DNA of 14,362 nt from Candidatus Sericytochromatia bacterium (GTDB lineage: Bacteria; Cyanobacteriota; Sericytochromatia; UBA7694; JACMQJ01): contig JACMQJ010000422.1 in assembly GCA_014377055.1 (NCBI GenBank), positions 1 through 14,362 of the forward strand, in the 5' to 3' direction. The notes under the pieces were generated by a model. It did not search any database. It saw nothing but the letters and a program-made list of their open reading frames with translations, and was not told the origin of the DNA. Made by a program: the position numbers and the translations under genes. Shown here one piece after another: positions 6,654 to 12,788 of this stretch (positions are counted from its first letter, which is position 1; every line of letters starts with the position of its first letter).

Positions 6654-7940
6654 TTAGAAAAATAAATTTAATATATGATAGCTTATCCAACCAATACCAA
6701 ATGAAACAGGAAAAGTTAAAATCCATGCTACAACTATATTCTTTACGATGCCCCATTTTACAGCAGAAAACCTCTTTGATGCTCCCACCCCCATAATTGA
6801 AGTAGAGATAATATGAGTTGTACTAACAGGCATACCGAAGTGAGAGGCTGATAAGATCATAATAGCGGCTGATGTTTCTGCCGCAAATCCATGAATAGGT
6901 TGTAGCTTAATCATTTTACTACCAAGAGTATGAATTATTTTCCAACCTCCTGCAAGTGTACCCATTGCCATCGCTATGGCACAAGCAAAAATGACCCACG
7001 CTGGAACTTGAAATTTTATTTCTCTTCTAGTATCAGCTTTTAGCTCTTTATTTGCCAAAGATAGTTGTATATCTCTTACAGTTACAGGATCTAACTCTTC
7101 TATTCTGACTAAGTTATTATCTTCTATACTTCCTTTTTCATCTATTTTTTTGAATGCTTGATAAATGCTATGATCGTTTTTTATTACTCCTCCTTCATTA
7201 ATAAATTTAGAAATAATTTCTGTTCTTTTTTCTTTACTAATATGAGTGATAGGAGCTATTGAAGCATATCTACTATCATGTAGCTTTGAAGCATCTGAGT
7301 TTGAAACAGAAAAAACAGTATAACTAATCAATGCCATTGTAATGATTCCCATTGTCTTTTGAGCATCATTAGAGCCATGACTAAGTGACATAAGACCTGC
7401 TGATAATAGTTGTAATTTTGAAAATCTTCGATTTACAACTCCAGGCTTTTGTTTTGCCAGCAACCAATACAGAGATAGCATAAAGAAAAAACCGATGGTA
7501 ATACCAAGAATTGGTGATATTATCATCGGTAAAAATACTTTTTGGACTAATCCATTCATTTTTATTACAGATAAGCCTCCATAAGCGGCAGACGAACCAC
7601 AAAGACCTCCTATGATTGCATGAGATGAGCTTGAAGGTATACCATAATACCACGTGATAAGATTCCAAATTATTCCGCCGATTAAAGCACTTAAAACAGT
7701 TAATTGTGTAATTGATCCTGTATCAACAATACCCTTACCAATAGTTTTTGCTACTTCTACGCCCAAAAAAGCACCTACTAGATTTAACACTGCGGCCATC
7801 ATAACAGCTTGTGACGGTCGTAGAACTCTAGTTGAAACGACTGTTGCAATAGAGTTTGCTGTATCATGAAAACCATTAATGTAATCAAAAATTAGAGATG
7901 CAATGATTACTAAGACTAGTAAAACAAATAACTCATGCAT
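6654..7940 (-). CDS. pit: PiT-family inorganic phosphate transporter
   Basis: 428-residue inner-membrane symporter for (metal-)phosphate driven by H+ or Na+. Both internally duplicated PiT signatures are present: GFHDTANSIATVVSTRVL at 23-40 and SHGSNDAQKTMGIITMAL at 187-204, with the matching GIPSSSSHAIIGG (100-112) and GMPVSTTHIISTSIMGVG (369-386) elements. About ten hydrophobic helices are split by a central hydrophilic loop at roughly 215-308, the normal place for the cytoplasmic loop in this family. The start ATG (7940-7938) lies inside the last codons of the upstream DUF47 gene, an 8-nt overlap implying translational coupling; AGGA about 11 nt upstream may serve as ribosome binding site. 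Pairing with DUF47 is characteristic of low-affinity phosphate uptake. Confidence 0.95.
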   Translation of the reverse strand: MHELFVLLVLVIIASLIFDYINGFHDTANSIATVVSTRVLRPSQAVMMAAVLNLVGAFLGVEVAKTIGKGIVDTGSITQLTVLSALIGGIIWNLITWYYGIPSSSSHAIIGGLCGSSAAYGGLSVIKMNGLVQKVFLPMIISPILGITIGFFFMLSLYWLLAKQKPGVVNRRFSKLQLLSAGLMSLSHGSNDAQKTMGIITMALISYTVFSVSNSDASKLHDSRYASIAPITHISKEKRTEIISKFINEGGVIKNDHSIYQAFKKIDEKGSIEDNNLVRIEELDPVTVRDIQLSLANKELKADTRREIKFQVPAWVIFACAIAMAMGTLAGGWKIIHTLGSKMIKLQPIHGFAAETSAAIMILSASHFGMPVSTTHIISTSIMGVGASKRFSAVKWGIVKNIVVAWILTFPVSFGIGWISYHILNLFF

Positions 7941-8562
7941 ATTTTAATATTATTCCTAAAATTATATTACCAACATCACTACATTTATCAATATTATTTT
8001 CTATTCTTTCATAAATATCTTTCCACTTAATAACTTCAAGAGGTCTTGTTTCATTTTGAAATAAATCTTTCATTGCACTGCGATAAATATCATCACCCTT
8101 TTCTTCTAATCTATCTAGTTTGTCGATAGTAGGAGTTATTTTTTCTAAAGCTCCCATATCGTTTAGCCTGTTGATTAAAAATTTTAGTTCTTCAACACAG
8201 CTTAGCAGTATATCGCTCATTCTAACTGCTGGCTCAAGCATTTCATCAACATTGTATATATCAAATCGTCTGGCAACTCCATTAACATGATCAATAATGC
8301 TATTGAGTAGTTTTGTTAGACTGTATATGTCTTCTCTATCAAGTGGTGTAACAAAATTTGAGAATAATTCTTTTAATAGCTCGGAAGCTATTTTATTGCC
8401 TTTTTGCTCTAATTCATGTATTTTATTGATGTGTTCTTGTCTATTACTATAATTGCTTAAAAAATCATGGAAAGCTTGAACAATATTTACTAATACTTGG
8501 GATAACTCATTGAATAAAACAAAGAATTTTTTGTCTTCAGGCATTAGTTTTAGTTTAAACAT
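7933..8562 (-). CDS. DUF47 family PhoU-like protein, Pit accessory protein
   Basis: 209 residues, all-helical, fitting the DUF47/PhoU_div family (YkaA type). It shows two half-repeats typical of PhoU-like three-helix bundles: IHELEQKGNKI at 48-58 with a following PLDREDIYSLTKLLNSI segment (73-89), and LDRLEEKGDDIY at 149-160 with PLEVIKWKDIYERIENNID (174-192). The conserved E..GD and D/EDIY elements are metal- or interaction-surface residues in this family. Known relatives sit next to Pit transporters and are thought to control or assist them. ATG 8562 has AAGGT with 6-nt spacing upstream. It is the first gene of a two-gene minus-strand operon, overlapping pit by 8 nt. No recognisable Pho box could be established upstream. 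Confidence 0.93.
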   Translation of the reverse strand: MFKLKLMPEDKKFFVLFNELSQVLVNIVQAFHDFLSNYSNRQEHINKIHELEQKGNKIASELLKELFSNFVTPLDREDIYSLTKLLNSIIDHVNGVARRFDIYNVDEMLEPAVRMSDILLSCVEELKFLINRLNDMGALEKITPTIDKLDRLEEKGDDIYRSAMKDLFQNETRPLEVIKWKDIYERIENNIDKCSDVGNIILGIILKYA

Positions 8563-8678
8563 TTTTTTACCTTAACTAAGTATATTTTTATACTGAGCAT
8601 ATTAACATGATATATCTATCAAACAAAGTTATATATTTTTATCTATTAATTTTTATCTCTAAAAAATTTTTAAATTTT

Positions 8679-8706
8679 TTTGCATACCTAAATCATAAAC
8701 TATAGT
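8679..8706 (+). promoter_or_regulatory. Weak candidate promoter for the hotdog/ParA operon
   Basis: TTTGCA (8679-8684) and TATAGT (8701-8706) are separated by 16 nt. A start near 8713 would give a leader of about 100 nt that includes the hairpin at 8754-8786. Only partial matches to consensus; AT-rich background makes chance hits likely. Confidence 0.25.
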
Positions 8707-8753
8707 AAAATAGATCTATATAACGTTTGAAAATTAACACTTCTCTTTATTCC

Positions 8754-8786
8754 CATCTCTTTATTTAGAGAAAAAGGTTAGAGATG
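8754..8786 (+). promoter_or_regulatory. Leader hairpin with two alternative pairings
   Basis: CATCTCT (8754-8760) is the exact inverse of AGAGATG (8780-8786). Within it, CTCT (8757-8760) can instead pair with AGAG (8767-8770) around TTATTT. The two foldings exclude each other. The hairpin lies 27 nt before the hotdog start and just before its AAGGA ribosome binding site (8798-8802). Both stems are short. Confidence 0.25.
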
Positions 8787-8813
8787 AGTTTCTTAAAAAG
8801 GACTTAATTATTT

Positions 8814-9212
8814 ATGATATTTGAAAATCTGATTGGTATGGTTGGACATGCTGACAGTAAAGTAGAGGAATCTGAAACCTCTATACATTCTAATACAGGT
8901 GTTTTACCTATTTATTCATTTAGTTCGATGCTTAATTTAATGGAAAGAGCTGCCTGTAATACACTACAAGATAAACTTCCACCAGGTAGAACCACAATAC
9001 CGACATTAATTAATGTTAAATATTTAGCGTCAACACCTGTTGGGCATCATGTACAAGCTGAGGCAAGAGTTGTTAAAGCCGAAGGTCAAAGAATTTATTA
9101 TCAAGTTATTGCTTATGATGAAAAAGGTAAAATAGGCGAAGGAACTCATGAAAGATTTGTGATCTCAGCCGATAATTTTATGGAAAAAATCAGCAAAAAA
9201 AACGTAATGTAA
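8814..9212 (+). CDS. Hotdog-fold protein of the FlK-like (fluoroacetyl-CoA-type) thioesterase family, catalytic residues altered
   Basis: 132 residues, the usual size of FlK-like single hotdog domains. Recognisable are the helix LNLMERAAC (41-48) with conserved E44, PPGRTTIPTLINVKYLASTPVGHHV (56-80), the strand VKAEGQRIYYQVIAYD and the closing GEGTHER (108-114). Family members hydrolyse small acyl-CoA thioesters. In FlK the Thr-Glu-His triad includes a His at the position just before L-A-x-T-P; here that position is Tyr (Y70). The T-P of the usual VLATP segment is also missing (VLPIYSFSS). Thus it may be inactive, use another mechanism, or bind an acyl-CoA without hydrolysis. AAGGA at 8798-8802 lies 11 nt before ATG 8814. 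The ParA-like gene follows after 7 nt. Confidence 0.8.
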   Translation: MIFENLIGMVGHADSKVEESETSIHSNTGVLPIYSFSSMLNLMERAACNTLQDKLPPGRTTIPTLINVKYLASTPVGHHVQAEARVVKAEGQRIYYQVIAYDEKGKIGEGTHERFVISADNFMEKISKKNVM

Positions 9213-9219
9213 TTAAAAT

Positions 9220-9990
9220 ATGCCCAAAGTTATCACACTAGTTAGTCAATATTCCAGTATCGGCAGAACTACAACCATTATTAATATATCAACATGGCTT
9301 GGTTTACTAGGTAAAAAAGTGTTGATTATTGACATGGATCAAAAGTCAACACTTACTGATTTTATGGGTATCTCAGCAGAGCAAAATGTTTTTGGACTTG
9401 AAGAAATTATCTTGGAACAAATGCCTCTCGATTCAGCCATCATTAACACTCATATCAAAGACTTAGCTATAATCCCTTATTCAAAAAATGAACATAGTGT
9501 AGGATTATCTAGTATTTTTGAAAATAATCTTTATGCTCTAAGAGACTGTATAGATTTACTTGAACAAAAATTTGATTATATTTTTCTTGATACACCTGAT
9601 TCTCACAGCCAAATATTTAAAGCATCAATGATAGCAACTGATTCTGTTATTATTGCACTAAAATGTGAGTCAGAAGAATTAGAAAATATATCTGAGTTAA
9701 TTAATCAAGTTGCTGAAATAAAATCTGAGTTAAATAATTGGCTAGAGCTTCAAGGTGTCCTAATTACCATGTATAATAACAAGTCCTCAACCGCAAGCCA
9801 AACATTTATTAAAATAAAGGAAAAATTTGGCGATTTGTTATTCAAAACTACCATACCAATAAATATGATGATTGCAGAAGCTAATAACTCAAAATCACCT
9901 GTAGCACTGTATGATATAAAATCTTTTGGAGCTGAATCATACCTCAGGTTAGCAAAAGAATTAATACAACAGAATGAAATCAATTTATAA
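9220..9990 (+). CDS. ParA/Soj-family ATPase with a degenerate Walker A motif
   Basis: 256 residues aligning end to end with chromosomal ParA/Soj. The deviant Walker A normally reads QKGGVGKTTT; here it is QYSSIGRTTT at 10-19, so the signature lysine is Y11 and the P-loop lysine is R16. The rest is well kept: the Walker A' region IIDMDQKST at 36-44 (D38, D40), Walker B FDYIFLDTPDS at 118-128 with D124, and the C-terminal block FKTTIPINMMIAEANNS...YDIKSFGAESYLRLAKEL. ParA proteins are cytoplasmic nucleotide-dependent dimers that position DNA or protein cargo; loss of both lysines argues against normal ATP hydrolysis and dimer activation. No parB or parS is visible. There is no clear Shine-Dalgarno, and the 7-nt gap to the hotdog gene suggests translational coupling. 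Most likely a specialised or inactive paralogue. Confidence 0.88.
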   Translation: MPKVITLVSQYSSIGRTTTIINISTWLGLLGKKVLIIDMDQKSTLTDFMGISAEQNVFGLEEIILEQMPLDSAIINTHIKDLAIIPYSKNEHSVGLSSIFENNLYALRDCIDLLEQKFDYIFLDTPDSHSQIFKASMIATDSVIIALKCESEELENISELINQVAEIKSELNNWLELQGVLITMYNNKSSTASQTFIKIKEKFGDLLFKTTIPINMMIAEANNSKSPVALYDIKSFGAESYLRLAKELIQQNEINL

Positions 9991-10029
9991 AATATTATAT
10001 TTTAACTATTTTTTAAACAAGAAATAAAC

Positions 10030-10056
10030 TTAAGTTAACTATATATATAATATAAT
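10030..10056 (+). promoter_or_regulatory. Candidate promoter of the lipoprotein operon
   Basis: Two overlapping perfect TATAAT hexamers lie at 10046-10051 and 10051-10056. The second has TTAAGT (10030-10035) as a possible -35 with a short 15-nt spacer. A start near 10063 would place the transcript about 34 nt before the first lipoprotein gene, whose ribosome binding site is AGGGGA at 10082-10087. Confidence 0.4.
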
Positions 10057-10096
10057 TTATAAATGAACTGAATATTTTGTTAGGGGAATAAAAAAC

Positions 10097-10657
10097 ATGC
10101 TAAATTCATTAAAAAAAGTACTACTTGGTAGCTTCTTGTTATCTGTTATTTTGACAGGTTGCGGTACAAATAATAATTTAGTGAACAATCCTGACAATTT
10201 AGCTTTAAATACTGTAGACGAAAATTCTGATATATCAGCAAGTTCAGCCAAATATAAAATAACTGACATAATTGGTATTGGTGATGTTTATACCAAAAAA
10301 CTAAATGACCAAAAGATTAAATATGCTGTTGATTTAATTCCATTTGTTGCCAAAAGATCTGATAGAAATAAATTTGCCGAAAAAACAGGCATTAGCCCTA
10401 AGTTATTACTAACTTGGGCAAACAATGTTGATCTTATGAGCCTCAAAGGTATTGGTCCAAGAAATGCTAAATTTTTAACATCTATTGGTGTTGATAGTGT
10501 TAAAGAACTTTCACAAAGAAATATTGATAATCTATATGAAAGATTAGGAATTGCCAATACATTTGGTACTCCATTTGTTAAACAAATGCCAAGTAAAAAC
10601 CAAGTAAAGGCTTGGCTTGATACATCAAAATCAACTAAATTAACTGTTGAACAATAA
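10097..10657 (+). CDS. Lipoprotein with a DUF4332 helix-hairpin-helix domain
   Basis: 186 residues. A basic N-terminus, hydrophobic stretch and lipobox LTGC (19-22) mark a signal peptidase II substrate with lipidated C22. A polar linker to about residue 52 leads to a domain matching DUF4332: a first HhH-like element ITDIIGIGDVYTKKL (55-69), FAEKTGISPKLLLTWANNVDLMSLKGIGPRNAKFL (93-127), GVDSVKELSQRN (131-142) and a closing VKAWLDTSK. DUF4332 resembles helix-hairpin-helix DNA-binding folds, yet here it is exported. Role unknown; it could bind a partner, extracellular DNA, or serve only as a structural module. AGGGGA with 9-nt spacing supports ATG 10097. A second lipoprotein gene starts 28 nt downstream, so the two are probably one operon. 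Confidence 0.85.
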   Translation: MLNSLKKVLLGSFLLSVILTGCGTNNNLVNNPDNLALNTVDENSDISASSAKYKITDIIGIGDVYTKKLNDQKIKYAVDLIPFVAKRSDRNKFAEKTGISPKLLLTWANNVDLMSLKGIGPRNAKFLTSIGVDSVKELSQRNIDNLYERLGIANTFGTPFVKQMPSKNQVKAWLDTSKSTKLTVEQ

Positions 10658-10685
10658 AAATTAATTTAAATATTGGAGTTTGAAT

Positions 10686-11666
10686 ATGATAAAATTTAAA
10701 GTATTATTTCCCTCATTAGTCATTTGTACATTGCTCAGCAGCTGTAATAATCAAATGTCTGATACAGCATCTCAACAAACAAATACAGAAACAATAAGTT
10801 CTCTTCAATACAAATCTATCCCATACCATGAACAATTAAGTCCTTCAATTTTAAAAATTATTGATGCTCCTGATGTTGCACGCAGTGCTGATAACATAGA
10901 GATAAAAGATTCAGAAATAGGGCCTGAATACGTTGATCATTTTAAATTTTTTACAAGCCTTGATAAAACAGGTTCAGGAGTTGAAGAAGTTCTTGCACAC
11001 GATGGTTATATCAATGCAACTAAATATGTGGTTTATTGGCGTGACCTTTTAGGCGAAAATCTTGATTGGCCAGATCATAATAGTACAACTTATCATGGAC
11101 CTTTTCCTGCTTTAGAACATGGTTTAATAAAAGATGGAAAAGGTTGGTTTGGTCTTCATAATGCACGTCAAAAAGCTGATGAATATTATGCGTTAGCATT
11201 AAAAGCTTGGCATAAAGGTCTTCCTGCAGATGCTCCAGAACAAAAAGATGCTTGGGCATGGCTTGCAAGAACAGCCCATTTTATCCAGGATGTGACTGTA
11301 CCGCATCATACATTTAGTTTAGCTCGGATTGATCAGCTAACACATCATCCTTTTGAAAAGGCGGTATCAGATAATTTTACACAATATTTTCCATCACGTA
11401 ATTATGACGGAGGATTATGGAATGGAAAAGGACCTTATCCAGAAGGTAATAACAAATGGGGTATTTATTATAACAGTAGACTTCCAGGCGATATTATAAA
11501 TAGTAATGCTAAAATCTCACATGGTTTATTCAAAATAGCCAATCATAAAGAAGATGCAACCAATGGAAACTGGAATAAAGTTCGTGCTTTGGTAGTTCCT
11601 TTGGCAACAAAAACTTGTGCAGGATTAGTTGTTTCATTTTTACAACAAGTTGGCGAAAAACCTTAA
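10686..11666 (+). CDS. Lipoprotein of the zinc-dependent phospholipase C/S1-P1 nuclease superfamily
   Basis: 326 residues with a signal peptide and lipobox LSSC (17-20), so C20 should be lipidated and the enzyme placed outside the cytoplasm. The core motif AWLARTAHFIQDVTVPHHT at 191-209 matches the zinc-site helix of bacterial phospholipase C and P1 nuclease (H198, D202, H207 as likely ligands). Further His/Asp/Glu-rich segments lie at about 105 (HDGYIN), 145-159 (EHGLIKDGKGWFGLH) and 220-225 (HHPFEK). It probably hydrolyses phosphodiester bonds in phospholipids or nucleic acids; which one is open. GGAG at 10675-10678, 7 nt upstream, supports ATG 10686 over an in-frame TTG at 10680. It shares an operon with the upstream HhH lipoprotein and is followed by a GC-rich terminator hairpin. 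Confidence 0.8.
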   Translation: MIKFKVLFPSLVICTLLSSCNNQMSDTASQQTNTETISSLQYKSIPYHEQLSPSILKIIDAPDVARSADNIEIKDSEIGPEYVDHFKFFTSLDKTGSGVEEVLAHDGYINATKYVVYWRDLLGENLDWPDHNSTTYHGPFPALEHGLIKDGKGWFGLHNARQKADEYYALALKAWHKGLPADAPEQKDAWAWLARTAHFIQDVTVPHHTFSLARIDQLTHHPFEKAVSDNFTQYFPSRNYDGGLWNGKGPYPEGNNKWGIYYNSRLPGDIINSNAKISHGLFKIANHKEDATNGNWNKVRALVVPLATKTCAGLVVSFLQQVGEKP

Positions 11667-11674
11667 TCAAATAT

Positions 11675-11825
11675 CGTAGGGGCGGGGTTTACCTCCGCCC
11701 TTTTAATTATCAGTAAAATATAATTATTGACTTATATGTAAAAATTAGGGTGATAATTACAGTTCTTCATGTGTTTTGTTATATTTACCGTTTATTTTGG
11801 GCAGAGGTAAACCCCGCCCCCTACG
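11675..11825. repeat. 151-bp element with GC-rich inverted terminal arms
   Basis: CGTAGGGGCGGGGTTTACCT... (11675-11700) and its inverse (11799-11825) match over about 26 bp with one extra base and one substitution. The arms are strikingly GC-rich in AT-rich surroundings. This GGGGCGGGGTTTACC type of sequence is a recurrent intergenic repeat in various bacteria. AAATA lies next to both sides (11669-11673 and 11826-11830), a possible but offset target duplication. The 98-bp centre is AT-rich, has a small inverted pair (TAATTATCA 11704-11712 and 11751-11759) and no gene. A non-autonomous element or BIME-like repeat is likely. Confidence 0.65.
11679..11704 (+). terminator. Intrinsic terminator after the phospholipase C-like gene
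   Basis: GGGCGG (11680-11685) pairs with CCGCCC (11695-11700), extended by two more G-C pairs past a single bulged T (11694), with a TTTA loop, and TTTT follows at 11701-11704. It starts 13 nt after the stop codon. It is the left arm of the inverted-repeat element, so a repeat seems to supply the terminator of this operon. Confidence 0.65.
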
Positions 11826-12071
11826 AAATAATTGGTAAATATTACATCATTTTAATTACTTGACTTAACTACTAAATACATAAGTCATAAAATAAAAATA
11901 TATTTTTTAAAAAATTTACAAAAATAATTCACTTCAACAAAAATTTCTGTTAACATATTTAATAAACCATTATTGATTATGATTTAAGGTTAAGCAATTT
12001 TGGAGATATTTTTAAACCATAAAACTCGCATTAAAATAGTATATTAATTTAAAGGAGAATAAGAGTAAGTA
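11826..12071. other. AT-rich intergenic region upstream of the Pro-rich protein gene
   Basis: About 245 bases beyond the repeat, making a gene-free stretch of about 405 bases from 11667. It contains A/T runs including a TTTTTTAAAAAA palindrome near 11900, and an AAAGGAGA ribosome binding site at 12051-12058. TATATT at 12040-12045 may be a -10 but has no convincing -35. Nothing else recognisable. Confidence 0.4.
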
Positions 12072-12755
12072 ATGGCAGATTTTGATAATGTTACACCAAA
12101 AAAAATAGGTAATTTCAATATTCCTAAAAATCTTATTGAATGTAAAGTTGATACATTAGCTTTTTTAGAGATATTACTTAGAAAAAATATCTGTACTTGG
12201 GAAGAGATAGAAGAAATAAGAGAAGTTGTTGTTATGCACATGAATGTTATGTTTCCTGATTTACAACTTTCATACACAACTCCATTACCATTAAAAGATC
12301 AAGGCCCTTTAACTCCACCAGATGAACCAAAAAAGCCATTATATTATAATGCTCCACCACCTGAAATGGATAATGTTGAAGAGGTAAAAAAGCCTATGCA
12401 CGTTAATCCTCTCTATCAAAATGTGCAACCACCAAAAGTTATGAATAGTTTTACAAAATCATCAACTACACCTAAACCTATTTCTAACCAAATACCAAAT
12501 GCCACATCTCCAGCTAATACCCAAAGACCGACAACTCCGCAAGCTAATAATCAAGCACAGCCAATTAATACTCAACAAACTGTCGATAACTCAAGTACAA
12601 CCCCACTACCAGTTCAACAAAATGATGCTAATCTGACAAAAGGTAATTTTTCAACTCCATCCAATCCAAAACCATTACCAACAGGTCCAAGACCTATGAC
12701 GCCAAGCTCAGGGCCTCCAAAAATATTAAATAATCCACCACGAAAGAATATATAA
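12072..12755 (+). CDS. Unrecognised protein: short helical N-terminus and long Pro/Thr/Asn/Gln-rich tail
   Basis: 227 residues; I do not recognise the family. Residues 1-67 look folded, with amphipathic helices around DTLAFLEILLRKNICTWEEIEEIREVVVMHM and the ending FPDL. From about 68 to the end the sequence is low-complexity and probably disordered, rich in Pro, Thr, Asn, Gln and Ser with many PKP, TTPLP and PxxP turns and few hydrophobics. There is no signal peptide or membrane segment, so it should be cytoplasmic unless exported by another route. The ribosome binding site AAAGGAGA (12051-12058) is strong but sits 13 nt before ATG 12072; an in-frame stop at 12066 excludes extension. Codon use and AT content look like the neighbours. 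The DUF885 gene follows 33 nt later. PxxP repeats could serve as a docking tail, but that is speculation. Confidence 0.75.
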   Translation: MADFDNVTPKKIGNFNIPKNLIECKVDTLAFLEILLRKNICTWEEIEEIREVVVMHMNVMFPDLQLSYTTPLPLKDQGPLTPPDEPKKPLYYNAPPPEMDNVEEVKKPMHVNPLYQNVQPPKVMNSFTKSSTTPKPISNQIPNATSPANTQRPTTPQANNQAQPINTQQTVDNSSTTPLPVQQNDANLTKGNFSTPSNPKPLPTGPRPMTPSSGPPKILNNPPRKNI

Positions 12756-12788
12756 GTTAATTACACTACAAAATTTAAAGGAATAAGT

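Noticed and set aside
6514..6756. Minus-strand open frame overlapping the end of the phosphate transporter
   Set aside because: It is in another frame of the same strand, has atypical composition and covers the palindrome; shadow frame.
7654..7869. Plus-strand open frame opposite the phosphate transporter
   Set aside because: It lies wholly antisense to a well-supported gene, has no recognisable domain and no ribosome binding site.
6654..7940. Large hydrophilic insertion in the middle of the PiT transporter
   Set aside because: PiT proteins normally carry a central cytoplasmic loop between the two halves; its length here is not clearly exceptional.
10288..10557. Minus-strand open frame opposite the DUF4332 lipoprotein
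   Set aside because: Antisense shadow of a gene with clear lipobox and domain motifs.
11727..11757. TTGACT followed 19 nt later by GATAAT inside the GC-arm repeat element, a possible outward promoter
   Set aside because: The spacing is long, the match is partial and the next gene is over 300 nt away; not enough to call.
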